The position numbers and the translations under genes are program-made. From the NCBI GenBank assembly GCA_002633005.1, contig NMRA01000702.1:135476-173948 (forward strand): DNA of 38,473 nt, written 5' to 3'. Shown here piece by piece: positions 8,728-20,745 of this stretch (within the stretch, counting starts at the first letter, position 1; each line of letters begins with the position of its first letter). Below the pieces are notes generated by a model. The model was not told the origin of the DNA. It searched no databases and was given only the letters and a program-made list of their open reading frames with translations. The stretch is from Phoronis australis. Taxonomy: Eukaryota; Phoronida; Phoronidae.

Positions 8728-10003
8728 GGAGTAGCATTATTTTTGGAGTGCAACACTATCAATAATAGAAATAGAAATAACATTAATAACCGAAATAACA
8801 AAGTATATTCAAACTTCGCTTGGGTGTCTTGCTATTTAGATGATGAGGTAAAGTGCGATATTTAAGTGCTCAAGTGATTGCACTCTATATTATAACATAT
8901 TTGCGAAGCTGTCTACATTGATTACCCGTTAAAGTATGCTCAAAATTATTACCTTAACACCGTTTTACGTGAAAGAGGCTTAAATTTCAAGAAACATGCA
9001 ACAACTAAGAAATCCTAACGTTTGGTAAACAAAAACAAAATTCATCACCGTTCGAGGAATTGTCGTTAATGATGAATAAGCATAAATTTTTAGGCGGTCT
9101 CGCAGAACGAGATTTCTTCCCACGCCTCCAGCAATGTTATCAGATTACCGGAAGGTCATAGGTCATTTCTAAATACAACACATGTTACACCCTCCGTGTG
9201 ACATACAGCATCATACTAACCATTCTCAGCCACGCGTGACACTCCAGTGTTTCACTCTTTAAGTCCTGCAACATAAAAGATTGGAACGCTGACATACATA
9301 CGTATAAGTACTGCACTAAATCTACTGTTTTTGAGGTTCCAATGTTTCCTTAAATCAAAGGTTGTACACCCAGTCGCAGATAAGTCGGTCTTACCGATTT
9401 AAGAAGTACGTTTTGTGTAAAAAGGTCACTAACGAGGAATTTACGATAGATGCACAAATCGCCCTCTTTCCGTCCAACGACCATGTTAGCGACTACCAGG
9501 CGTTTAAGATACGCGTCATTCCCCTCTTAGCATAGAAATACATTTGTGACACGACAAGTAGGACTAAGTAAAAATTATGAACTGTTTAGCTGTTGAATGA
9601 ACACTTTTGTCTCATAAGATAATGCCATACATGTAGTGCATACGGGACGTGCCACTCAGCTACACATAACCGTATTAAGCGGGTTTCAGGAACAATTACT
9701 CACCAAGATTCGGGCAAATTATGGAAAATTCGGCCAAAACAAAAACTCTTAATGAATAGTGCAGCATCCGTTGGAAAACATGGGAAAACATCACAGAAGC
9801 CACATCGACAGAGAAATATATAGGGCAGAATCAAAAAGCATTTAAGAATACCAACTTCTCACGCGGGGAAGTAGATAAAATTTCCAATTGCCGAATAAAA
9901 TCACAAAATTTATGGCAGCGTACCATCAAGACAAGCAAGAATGTGAGAATGCATCAAACTCTGACCGCCTATTTACACAAATTCAACATTCATTATTGGA
10001 GTA
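8728..10003. other. no gene recognised
   Basis: Mixed-composition DNA with no convincing ORF, RNA or repeat seen by eye. Confidence 0.5.
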
Positions 10004-10256
10004 CATGGGCGCACCCAGGAGGGGGGCTCCGGGGCTCGAACGAGCTCCCCAATTTGGCGAATTGGGCAAAAAGGTCAGCCTCAGGAAAACAAAAAGTCCG
10101 AGTGAACGAGACGAAGTGCACAAAATCCACGGGAAGTCTACGCGGAAGTACGATTTGTGGGCCTGACCGTTGTGGTCCCGTTTTTTTTTAGTCCTCGGTG
10201 ATTTCTTTCGGTAAAAATTCGAGCCCCCTATAGTTTAGGCTGGGTGCGCGCATGGG
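10004..10256. mobile_element. MITE with GGGCGCACCCAG-type inverted ends
   Basis: The left end (CATGGGCGCACCCAG, then GGGGGGCTC and GGGGCTCGAA) is mirrored on the right by TTCGAGCCCCC, then CTGGGTGCGCGCATG. The outer arms match at 14 of 15 positions. There is no ORF. Marine invertebrate genomes carry many MITEs with similar GC-rich tips. The target-site duplication is unclear. Confidence 0.6.
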
Positions 10257-10859
10257 CAACAATCTGTCTTGTAAACAGAATTTATCATACATGACATACG
10301 TTAATTATTAATTGCTATAACGGACACACTCCAACTAACGGAATATTTCTCGCTTTTCCAACACTAGGCGAACAGAGTCAGACTGCAGCACACCCCCTGT
10401 GCGTGCTTCTCGTTATTTGCGCGTTTCATGTATTGGCTACGTTTTCGTATTTTTGTAGGCTTTTCTTAAATTCAGGTACCTTTAAGACACTTCGGATTTG
10501 TAAAAATTTGACTGGTCTGCGCCCACCTTCACCTGGTTTTGATAACTCGGAGAGTTTTGTCTGTCTGAATGCCCTAACTCTCAATTGATTTGCGGGTGGT
10601 AGCTTTGGTGAGTTCAGGCTATGGGTCTAATCTTTGTACCGTACTCGAAATCAAACTCGGAATTTTTTTCGGCATTTTCCGTTCTACTCTTGTGCGAACT
10701 CAAGATAAGTGTCTATTGGTCTGTAATCGAGGAATTATGACTGATGCACATGAGTTTCTACTCAACGTTTGCACTTGATAACCCCTAGATTCGAACTACC
10801 AAGGCGACCAAAAACTCGACGCCGGTTTCGAGTTCAGACAAGAACTTTTATTCTTATGC
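10257..10859. other. no gene recognised
   Basis: Nothing supported in this stretch. Confidence 0.5.
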
Positions 10860-10867
10860 TGACGTCA
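10860..10867. promoter_or_regulatory. perfect CRE palindrome TGACGTCA
   Basis: An 8-base full cAMP response element (the CREB/ATF family site) lies 11 bases before the 103-nt hairpin at 10878. A single site can arise by chance, and no promoter is demonstrated. Confidence 0.4.
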
Positions 10868-10877
10868 TCAAGTGCAA

Positions 10878-10980
10878 ACTTTTCTTGATTCAGATTGACT
10901 CTGTTATCCGTCTAGATCTTAGATTGCTTTCAGATCTAAGATCTAGACGGATAAGAGAGACAACCTGGGTCAAGAAAAGT
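10878..10980 (+). repeat. 103-nt near-perfect hairpin
   Basis: Arms of 47 bases (10878-10924 and 10934-10980) enclose a 9-base loop TGCTTTCAG. The inner 21 bp pair perfectly. The outer 26 contain three mismatches and two positions that would be G-U pairs in a plus-strand RNA. It could be a miRNA or siRNA precursor, a small palindromic element or a cruciform. Nothing shows transcription. Confidence 0.85.
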
Positions 10981-11192
10981 GGATCAGTCATAAACAGGGA
11001 TGCTGGAGGTTATAAGTTGTCCAGAATTTGGAACAGGTTGGTCATTACGCCACCTAGTGTCCAATAACTTCGTAAGACGGCTGCTGTTAGAAGTCGAAAC
11101 TGTCAAGGGTATTATTGTTTTCCAACTGGTTGTGAAAAAGAAAGTACCACTTATCAACTCTACAAACCTTATGAAACTATTTAGTGATATTG

Positions 11193-12145
11193 AAAAATGG
11201 ACAATCGCCGTACAAATAAAAAAGTTCATGTTCATTCAGCGTTTCGTCCATTCATTAGACATCATCAGGATAATAATATACAATAAGACAGCAAGTGTCG
11301 ACATACTAGCCAGGTAACATTCATGTAGTGAAATGAGAGTAGCAAGAGATACACGGAATAGTAAGTAGGTCATCACCATAGTTGCAGGGTCACTGAGCTC
11401 TGCATGTTATTCAGAGAATCAGTAGCATGCTGGTCCTGAATGGTCAATGACTCTCTAATGTACAATAATTCTTTTATAGATTCTCTACACATGATACTAA
11501 CTGAATTGGCTTGGTGATTGTTGCTAACACAAACAATGCTTATTGATGATGATTTTGTCTGACAATGCTTATTGACGTTGATTTTGCCTGAGGTGTGATG
11601 TCCTTTCAGCCAGTCTCTGTGTGAGACCGATACAGAATTCCTTACAGTTGTCACTTTCAACGTTTTAAATAAAATTGCTATTGTTTGATAAAGGGATGGG
11701 TGACTTCAGTTTACACAGAATATTGGAAAGTTTACGAAGAGGTTTGAAAACAACTATCACTCAATGGCTGGGTCTTTACAATGTATTTTGCGAGATAATT
11801 GACGTTTCAATTTTACACGACTTAGCCCGGTGTTACCAAGAGAAAAGAAAACTTTCTTTTTCTCGGGTCCATTAACAGCTACGTTATCCACCTCATTCAT
11901 TTTTGAAAGGAAGTACATTTTACAGGTATTCAAAAAATTCAGAGGGAAACCATTGGCACGCAATAACTGGAAAAACCTAGCTACGTCACTATCTCCTGCT
12001 AGTCTCATTTCACATGGATGTTACCTGCTGACTAGTATGTCGACACTTGTTGTCTTATTGTATATAATGATGATGTCTAATGAATAGACGAAACGTTGAA
12101 TGAATACTAAAACTTTTTTATTTGTGCGGTGATTGTCCGTTTTTT
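11193..12145. mobile_element. foldback-type element with ~155-bp inverted arms
   Basis: 11193-11351 and 11990-12145 are reverse complements apart from scattered substitutions and small indels. Shared blocks include CAAATAAAAAAGTT, CATTCATTAGACATCATC and AAGTGTCGACATACTAG. The ~640-bp interior has no transposase-like ORF. No clear target-site duplication was found. Confidence 0.78.
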
Positions 12146-12949
12146 AATCTCACAATGGCCAAAAACTGATGTATTTAGTGATAGCGTAATCATATGTTTC
12201 GCTTTTGGCGACATTTCACGAAATCTTGTGTGATCTAGCGTTTTCGCTAGTTTCTCGTGTCTGCGGAAAGCGCACCTGGTTCATTGACACTGTTCTTGTA
12301 TCAGAGAAGTAGAATTCGTAAAGAATGTCGGCTACACTAATTCCTGAAAATTCTCAACAGGTAAACTTATTTTACATGATTAGAATACTCACTAACACGC
12401 TCAGGCGAACAATGGACAAAGCAAGCTGGACTTTAACAGGCTTGTCTCCTGCTTCCGGTCGAATGTCTTTGTTGTACTCTATGAACAGATTGCGGCGGAG
12501 CCTGGATTGATTAGCCATAGAAAGGGCTGCACCATCTGCAGAAGAAGATAACGATTTATCAAACATGCAACAGACAATTTTTCAAATCCATTTTAGATTT
12601 TAATTCGTTAAAGGTCTAACATTATCACGAAATTCTTGCAGGAAATGGGATCTTGACAAGAGAAAATTGTGTAAACCGTTGGCTATGAGTCGGTAATAGA
12701 AATATACTGTGAAGTAACACACTTCTGTATGTTTCTGTCGGTATGAATGGGAGTTACACTTGCAACGAAAAGCAATCGGATTACCGTTCCCTATCGTCTC
12801 CATTTTAGCACACTGAATCAGCTATCCTTTAATACATCTGAACTACTCGTATGTATTCAGGGGGTATACGGGGCTTTATTACCACAATTTCGTGGATGTA
12901 CCTTTTGACAAATAGCTCTACCCAAGGATACACGTTCAAATATGTTCTA
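12146..12949. other. no gene recognised
   Basis: Nothing supported beyond short chance ORFs. Confidence 0.5.
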
Positions 12950-13381
12950 ACCACACAGTAAGGACGCAAAGCGAATAGATAAGTAGGTGTCGGTCAACCA
13001 ACCGACCGACCTATCGACCGCCCGATCGACCGACCGACAGACAGACACACCAACAGACAGACAGACAGGCAGACAGAATGAGGTACATAAATAGATAAGT
13101 TTATTTAGCCTATTCTTAACACAAATAAACATTTGCATTATTGGTTATTTACATTTTACATTTACCTAACCACAGAACTCTATCCCTGGAATGCCAACTT
13201 CGATCTCGCGCTCCTTGAGGTGGCCCCGCGCATGCATGGAATTTGCTTGCATTCGTTTGTTCCGGTGTTGGTTATTGCAAGAAACCCTAGTCCTGGAATA
13301 CCAACTCTGATCTCGCGCCCGCTGAGATGTTACCAAAATGCGAAAAACGACAGAGTGTAATAGTAACACAAAAAGGAAATG

Positions 13382-13441
13382 AACCAGAGAGGTTATATCA
13401 ATGACTAGTTAAAACTAGTAATTTCTATAACCTCCTTGGTT
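13382..13441 (+). repeat. 60-nt hairpin, copy 1
   Basis: The outer arms of 16 bases pair at 14 positions, and an inner perfect ACTAGTT / AACTAGT stem closes on two bases. A 6-base internal loop on each side separates the two stems. The second duplication copy keeps the fold at 15812-15871. Confidence 0.7.
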
Positions 13442-14109
13442 ATTCAGGAAATAATTTCAATTATTCAAAAGATTTGTACCCTATAAAGACAAAAGTTTTA
13501 GAATTATGGATCCCTCACACATGCTGTGGATAGTTTAGTCAGTAATTCCTCCAAAATTATACAACTTTATACAATTCTTCAGTAAAAATTCAGAATCTAC
13601 CGACATTAACTCCAAGCATCTATCCGAAAGCAGATAAAGGTTTTCTGATAGATACAAAATAGGCAAACATCTATCACGTAGCTTTGAAATGTACTGTGGA
13701 TATCTTTTCACATTGGTTGCATTGTGGGACTTTCCATTTATTTATGAACTTTTTTCTTCAGAAAGTAAAAGTTAGTGATCTTTATACATGTAGGGTATAT
13801 TACCGTATACGAGAGACATTGGAACACACTTTACGTTTGTTATGTTACTGAAGAAAGCGGACTCTGGAAAAAAATAATATTCATAAAAAGAGACAATGTT
13901 ATTTTGAACACCTGTTGGTTAGCTATCACGGTCAACATTCAAGAACGAAAAAAACGGAACAACGGAATTGAAAAACGAGACTTCAGGATAAAAAACGGGA
14001 CTTCAGGATATAACCGGGATATCTGGGTCTAAGCCAAACCGTAAGGGTGAAATGTTCGCTGCAACACACAAAGACGTACACACGCACGCAAGCACGCACA
14101 CACGCGCAG

Positions 14110-14110
<1 letters not shown>

Positions 14111-14147
<37 letters not shown>
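14111..14147 (+). repeat. CA microsatellite
   Basis: 37 bases of CA dinucleotide, preceded by impure CACG/CAGG repeats from about 14070. Confidence 0.95.
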
Positions 14148-14149
<2 letters not shown>

Positions 14150-15122
14150 AAGTAAGTAATTATGAGTAATTTTTCGAAAGTTAGGTAGTAAACACACCTG
14201 TTTTTAGAGCCTAAACTTTTCATTTAGGCCAAATGTAACTTCCTTCCGTAAAATACTGTAACACGATTTAAACACTCAAAATGTCTTGTTGGGCTAATGT
14301 TTAAGATATGGTATCATAGTCTACTAACGTTAAACCACAAAATTGATTGTTGAAAATGTACACATAAATACTGTGAAAATGAATACTAGAAATGGTTTCT
14401 CTGGTAACTCATTGTATGTTGCTATTCCAGACATCTTGGAATTTTGTTTATGCTAGCAATCAATACGTTGCTGCATTGGAGAGGTCAATGTAGAGATCAG
14501 TCGTAAGAATTCGGCGACTGCAAACTAACAAAAAACACAATGTTGGTAACGCGACAATTCGTATCCCATAATGGCCGATTGTTTGCTCTTAAATTAGTAC
14601 TGCGGACAGAATATAAGACTCCGTTCAAAAAGTCCGTGAAAGACACATAGCAAGAATTCATGTGGACTCAGTATGCCTGAGCTTCATTTGAATCGATAAT
14701 TCGGTACTAAACCCGATTGATACAAACACATAGGTATCCTTGCACAAAAGTTATGTTCACAGTTCTGGGGCGAACCATTTTCAACAAGAATGTTTATGTT
14801 AACAGTGAGACTAACAACAAGGATGTTACGCGAAAGCGGAGACTACAGGACGTCAACGCTATTTGTGACATTAGTTTGTTCAGCTCGGCGCTACAGTTAG
14901 CATTATGCTAATATTGTTCAACATCAATACTTACGGAGAACACGGAGAGATAAAATGGTCAGAACCATTGTCCAAGACCTGGCTGCGCTCATTGTTCCTC
15001 GTAACCAGTATCTCTGCTAGTACAGCTAGTGACCAGCGTTGAAAATACACACAGATGTTAAATCCAGGGCACTGAAATTACCACGTCGGGAATCCGGGCT
15101 CGCTTTCCGTAGCCGCAAGCCA

Positions 15123-15450
15123 NNNNNNNNNNNNNNNNNNNNNNNNNNNNNNNNNNNNNNNNNNNNNNNNNNNNNNNNNNNNNNNNNNNNNNNNNNNNNN
15201 NNNNNNNNNNNNNNNNNNNNNNNNNNNNNNNNNNNNNNNNNNNNNNNNNNNNNNNNNNNNNNNNNNNNNNNNNNNNNNNNNNNNNNNNNNNNNNNNNNNN
15301 NNNNNNNNNNNNNNNNNNNNNNNNNNNNNNNNNNNNNNNNNNNNNNNNNNNNNNNNNNNNNNNNNNNNNNNNNNNNNNNNNNNNNNNNNNNNNNNNNNNN
15401 NNNNNNNNNNNNNNNNNNNNNNNNNNNNNNNNNNNNNNNNNNNNNNNNNN
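15123..15450. other. assembly gap (328 N)
   Basis: A run of unknown bases located where the two ~2.43 kb copies should join. Copy 1 ends at GTAGCCGCAAGCCA and copy 2 resumes within the GACC repeat. Confidence 0.99.
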
Positions 15451-15811
15451 CCCGATCGACCGACCGACAGACAGACACACCAACAGACAGACAGACAGGC
15501 AGACAGAATGAGGTACGTAAATAGATAAGTTTATTTAGCCTATTCTTAACACAAATAAACATTTGCATTATTGGTTATTTACATTTTACATTCACCTAAC
15601 CACAGAACTCTATCCCTGGAATGCCAAATTCGATCTCGCACTCCCTGAGGTGGCCCCGCGCATGCGTGGAATTTGCTTGCATTCGTTTGTTCCGGTGTTG
15701 GTTATTGCAAGAAACCCTAGTCCTGGAATACCAACTCTGATCTCGCGCCCGCTGAGATGTTACCAAAATGCGAAAAACGACAGAGTGTAATAGTAACACA
15801 AAAAAGAAATG

Positions 15812-15871
15812 AACAAGAGAGGTTATACCAATGACTAGTTAAAACTAGTAATTTCTGTAACCTCTTTGGTT
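15812..15871 (+). repeat. 60-nt hairpin, copy 2
   Basis: Same fold as 13382-13441. One arm substitution is tolerated as a G-U pair. Confidence 0.65.
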
Positions 15872-16545
15872 ATTCAGGAAATAATTTCAATTATTCAAAA
15901 GATTTGTACCCTATAAAGACAAAAGTTTTAGAATATGGATCCCTCACACATGCTGTGGATAGTTTAGTCAATAATTCCTCCAAAATTATACAACTTTATA
16001 CAATTCTTCAGTAAAAATTCAGAATCTACCGACATTAACTCCAAGCATCTATCCGAAAGCAGATAAAGGTTTTCTGATAGATACAAAATAGGCAAACATC
16101 TATCACGTAGCTTTGAAATGTACTGTGAATATATTTTCACATTGGTTGCATTGTGGGACTTTCCATAAAAGTTTATAAATAAACTTTTTTCTTCAGAAAG
16201 TAAAAGTTAGTGATCTTTATACATGTAGGGTATATTACCGTATACGAGAGACATTGGAACACACTTTACGTTTGTTATGTTACTGAAGAAAGCGGACTCT
16301 GGAAAAAAATAATATCCATAAAAAGAGACAATGTTATTTTGAACACCTGTTGGTTAGCTATCACGGTCAACATTCAAGAACGAAAAAAAACGGAACAACG
16401 GAAATGTAAAACGAGACTTCACTATAAAAAACGGGACTTCAGGATATAACCGGGATATCTGGGTCTAAGCCAAACCGTAAGGGTGAAATGTTCGCTGCAA
16501 CACACAAAGACGTACACACGCACGCACGCACGCACACACGCGCAG

Positions 16546-16546
<1 letters not shown>

Positions 16547-16587
<41 letters not shown>
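16547..16587 (+). repeat. CA microsatellite
   Basis: 41 bases of CA, two units longer than in the first copy. Confidence 0.95.
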
Positions 16588-16589
<2 letters not shown>

Positions 16590-17645
16590 AAGTAAGTAAT
16601 TATGAGTAATTTTTCGAAAGTTAGGTAGTAAACACACCTGTTTTTAGGGCCTAAACTTTTCATTTAGGCCAAATGTAACTTCCTTCCGTAAAATACTGTA
16701 ACACGATTTAAACACTCAAAATGTCTTGTTGGGCTAAAGTTTAAGATTTGGTATAGTCTACTAACGTTAAACCACAAAATTGATTGTTGAAAATATACAC
16801 ATAAATACTGTGAAAATGAATATTAGAAATGCTTTCTCTGGTAACTCATTGTATGTTGCTATTCCAGACATCTTGGAATTTTGTTTATGCTAGCAATCAA
16901 TACGTTGCTGCATTTGAGAGGTCAATGTAGAGATCAGTCGTAAGAATTCGGCGACTGCAAACTAACAAAAAACACATGTTGTTGGTAACGCGACAATTCG
17001 TATCCCATAATGGCCGATTGTTTGCTCTTAAATTAGTACTGCGGACAGAATATAAGACTCCGTTCAAAAAGTCCGTGAAAGACACATAGCAAGAGTTCAT
17101 GTGGACTCAGTATGCCTGAGTTTCATTTGAATCGATAATTCGGTACTAAACCCGATTGATACAAACACATAGGTATCCTTGCACAAAAGTTATGTTCACA
17201 GTTCTGGGGCGAACCGTTTTCAACAAGAATGTTTATGTTAACAGTGAGACTAACAACAAGGATGTTACGCGAAAGCGGAGACTACAGGACGTCAACGCTA
17301 TTTGTGACATTAGTTTGTTCAGCTCGGCGCTGCAGTAAGCATTATGCTAATATTGTTCAACATCAATACTTACGGAGAACACGGAGAGATAAAATGGTCA
17401 GAACCATTGTCCAAGACCTGGCTGCGCTCATTGTTCCTCGTAACCAGTATCTCTGCTAGTACAGCTAGTGACCAGCGTTGAAAATACACACAGATGTTAA
17501 ATCCAGGGCACTGAAATTACCACGTCGGGAATCCGGGCTCGCTTTCCGTAGCCGCAAGCCACTAACGAGCAAAGTTGGCATGATCACGTGCTTTTCATAA
17601 CGGCGATGTCTCGTGTGCTTTCGCTTTACTCGCAAAACCACTTGC

Positions 17646-18927
17646 ACTGTGAAACGCAGACATCAACAAGTGGTTGACTAACGGAGTGCAAAACGTCAGA
17701 ATGTACCGTTGTTCTCCAACTGTTTACAAAGTTATACCGGGAATACCCGATAGTTAACTATGACATTACACTAATAGACGGCACGGGTTTTTTGTATTTT
17801 TGGTATCCAAAGGTAAACTTTAGGAAATGGGGGTCTGTGAATTAACTGAGAAATCCTAAATTGGGACGGACGTTGGTGGGTGTTCGGGATTTAAAACATA
17901 TGACAGATCTGACGATTCACTGCAAAAGTGAATAAAGCCATGTCTTAACTGACAATGGAGGAACACATACGAACGAATGGCCTCGGAGAACTAAATATTG
18001 GATATTTTGGAGGTTTCGGTGGTGCTTGAGGAAACTGCCTGTAATAGTTCTCTCAGGCCAATAACAAACCGACGTCACGTGATAGATTGCCTTTTTTGTA
18101 AATTATGAAGTTCTGTCGCGGTCATGTAGATAATCCGATAACGCAGTCCAAGAACTAAAGGTCACCGGGTAAAAGTTTTGGAAGAAATCGCATTTTCGTT
18201 TCTGATACAAGGCAAGCAGTTTTGGGCAAATTAAGCCTGCATAACTGAAGAGGGTTTAGGGTTGCCAGTGCTCCCCTTGCACACACGATCAAACAAACGT
18301 CTTCGGCATACCGATTATAGGGACATTTTACTTTTTCCCTTACAATATCCTTGATCCGCCAGCGGATTTGCAAGAATAATTAGATACTATTTACCGTACT
18401 ACACGTAACCAAATCTCCTAAAATTCTTGATGGAATGTTGCGAACTTTGGCTTGGTTCCTAAGTTTGCTGGGTGTTCGATATCTTGATACTTACAAGGTC
18501 ATTCAATGTTAATATCAAGTGATAATTTTCTAGTCATTGGTATTTTTTGAAAAATGTACAAAAACAATCAACATGGAGCACGTGTGGGTAAGATTTAGAT
18601 TAGATAGCCATTCTCTTTGTCCAAATGACCGCGCTGAAGGCAGTGTTTGTTCGACTCTGGTGTAGAGAAAGCAAATTCTACCTTATTAATCCTGGTTTGC
18701 AAGCACTAGCTAGACACTAATTAACATAAATTACATTTAAGCTTATCTCAGGATCCATTAAAGGAATTTGTAAATTTTGTATTAACTATAGGAAGCTCGA
18801 TTTATTGTTGGTGCTTGCAAGGTCATTCAAGATCAATGTTTTTATAGTTAATAGAATGTTTAGTAGTTTTGATCTCAGATAGACTAAACAAATCTGAGTT
18901 TTGATCATGGAGAACTCTAACCATAGA
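17646..18927. other. no gene recognised
   Basis: No supported ORF or repeat. An 'AAGGTCATTCAA' string occurs twice (about 18496 and 18819), too short to interpret. Confidence 0.5.
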
Positions 18928-19346
18928 CAGCCTCATCCCCAAGCCTCAAGATGGCGCTGATTGGTTTAGCGAAATTACCTTCTGCGCAGTGGTTGGCCAC
19001 TGCTTTGACGTCATTAACACAAAGACAGATTTTAATTATTTCAACAGTTGCTGCTGCCATTCATGAATCAGAAGGCACTGTGTTGGTTATTGTCTGAAAT
19101 AAAGGTTGTTTGCATGCTTATTTTCGATTCTTTTTTATGAATAGTATCATAGAAATTAATTTGTTTTCGAATAAAAATACATAATTTTTGCAATAATTTA
19201 GAGCTAAATTGCTGCAATATACCGTTAGTCGTATATAAAGATTATATATAATATTGCAGAATTCTGGCACATTTCGTTTCCCATAACCAAGCCTCAAATG
19301 TCTAAATCCTCGATTAGCGCCAACTTGAGGCTTGGGGACGAGGCAA
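18928..19346. mobile_element. MITE with ~32-bp inverted ends (GCCTCRTCCCCAAGCCTC)
   Basis: 18930-18961 and 19313-19344 are inverted copies with about three mismatches. Flanking strings TAACCATAGA (left) and TAACCCTAGA (right) look like a 9-10 bp target-site duplication with one change. There is no ORF. The interior is AT-rich and has a short inverted repeat (CTGCAATAT / ATATTGCAG). Confidence 0.7.
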
Positions 19347-19584
19347 TAACCCTAGAATGCCAGCTCTCGCAGGTGACCTATGTATTCTATTATTAGTGAT
19401 TGCGACTCCGGACACTGGACCTGAGAGTTTGCACCGAGAAATTTCCAGCTGCGTGCGTGACTGAATTTTGAACGAGAGTTGCAGTTATCAAATCAAGCCT
19501 AATTTCATTGCTTCTTTTTCATTTTCATTTTCATTTTATTTTTATTGTTCAATAAGTGAGACTCTTGGGGCATGCATCCATACA

Positions 19585-20745
19585 TAGTCGGTGGGCCAGA
19601 ATTTGTAGGGCCTCTAGAAAATGGTTTTTGTTAGTACTTTAGGGGGGGGGCAATTTTATTTGGGTTCACTTATTAGAGTGCTTTCAAAATCTAAAAAGTT
19701 TCCACATGTAAAGTTGCACAATTTTGAGAATTTTGAGTTTGAAGTTACCTAATAATCACCAAAGAGCTTAGTAAACTTATATTTGTAAAAACAACAGTTT
19801 TGGTGATTTTTTGTGAAACAAGTAATATGGTCCCATCAGTGCCATTGTATTGAACAATATTACACTCACATTACATGTTTTACTATTGTAGATTAATTGT
19901 AAGCAGTAAAATTTAAAAAATGTAAAGAGACACCTAGTGGCAAAAATGCAAACTAAGTCTGAATGTTACTAGGAAGTTATTCTGGCATTGTACACAAAAC
20001 ACTTGAGACTGGGCAAAATGTGTGCCTCAGTGACAGAACTATTGACTAATGGTGTAAAATATAGCTTGCTTGCATAATACACTAGAAATACGTTATAGTA
20101 CAAAAACAATATAGTTGAATGTGAACACAGTCTGTATGAAAATAATAGATTATTCTGACAGCGTTTATCAAGCAGTATGAGACAAATACATGACAATGAT
20201 CAAAGTATGTACTTTCTATGAATTAATCAACAAATAAAATTAACTTTTTAATACAAAAAAACGAAATAACGGGGTTGGAGGTCTATTTAGTGTTGACTTG
20301 TCAAAAAACTATCCAATATTATGCAGTCAGTGTTGCTGATGTTACTACAGTTGTCACGGCTGCACATTTCTGTAAAGTTTGACCCAGCATTGCAGCACAA
20401 ACTCAGTTTCCCAGCGCACATGTTCTTTTTGCACTTACAGCGTTTGTCTTTCTATTTTTTATAGCATGATGATCTGTTGTACTTGGTTTCTAAGACACAA
20501 GGTCTTTGTCTTTGAATTTCATTTGCATATTCAGGGCTCTGGACTGAGCTGTAGCTTGTGATACAAGTCTAACTGAAAAAAACGAACTGTTAACACTAAT
20601 TTAACATTCAACTATGAGTGAGTTGCCATGCAACTTTTTCAGTCAGACTTATCAGGAACTGATCCACCAGCCTAACAAATTTACATGCCGTCTGATCTGT
20701 AGCCTAAAAATGTTGATCGTCTAATAGTTAGATTAGTTGATGCAA
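19585..20745. mobile_element. truncated copy of the TAGTCGGTGGGCC transposon family
   Basis: About 90 percent similar by eye to 32743-34445. It starts with the same TAGTCGGTGGGCC tip. It lacks about 500 bp corresponding to 33640-34140 and has no recognisable right terminal repeat. The cysteine-rich coding remnant is also visible on the minus strand at about 20331-20440, with two of its cysteines replaced. Confidence 0.8.
20331..20440 (-). pseudogene. cysteine-rich (CXC-like) remnant, copy 1
   Basis: Reads CAGKLSLCCNAGSN and then an altered tail in which Cys becomes Phe or Arg relative to 33500-33640. It is part of the degraded transposon protein and not a functional gene. Confidence 0.5.

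Larger units (their letters stand above)
12950..15122 (+). repeat. tandem duplication, copy 1
   Basis: Matches 15451-17560 almost base for base at an offset of about 2430-2438, with scattered substitutions, small indels and a CA-repeat length difference. It includes a GACC/CAGA-rich simple repeat (12995-13075), a 60-nt hairpin (13382-13441) and a CA tract (14111-14147). It runs into the N gap. No protein-coding gene was recognised inside. Confidence 0.9.
15451..17645 (+). repeat. tandem duplication, copy 2
   Basis: Second copy of 13019-15122, continuing past the point where copy 1 enters the gap (17562 onward). Differences from copy 1 include an indel near 16166 (AAAGTTTATAAATAAAC) and a longer CA tract (16547-16587, 41 bases). 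Confidence 0.9.

Noticed and set aside
8420-8865. Overlapping 67-105 codon ORFs on both strands over the minisatellite.
   Set aside because: They arise because the 27-bp unit has no stops; no start context, splice sites or family resemblance.
10028-10050. GGGGCTCGAACGAGCTCCCC, considered as a tRNA fragment or tRNA-derived SINE.
   Set aside because: It is part of the GC-rich MITE end, mirrored at 10219-10229; no tRNA fold.
13133-13369. Paired ORFs on both strands repeated at 15563-15799.
   Set aside because: Conserved only because the region is duplicated; substitutions do not favour either frame and no motif is seen.
14003-14223. Cys/Val-rich ORFs (also at 16422-16663).
   Set aside because: Translations of the CA microsatellite.
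15026-15568. Long ORFs across the gap.
   Set aside because: They read through N bases and are not real.
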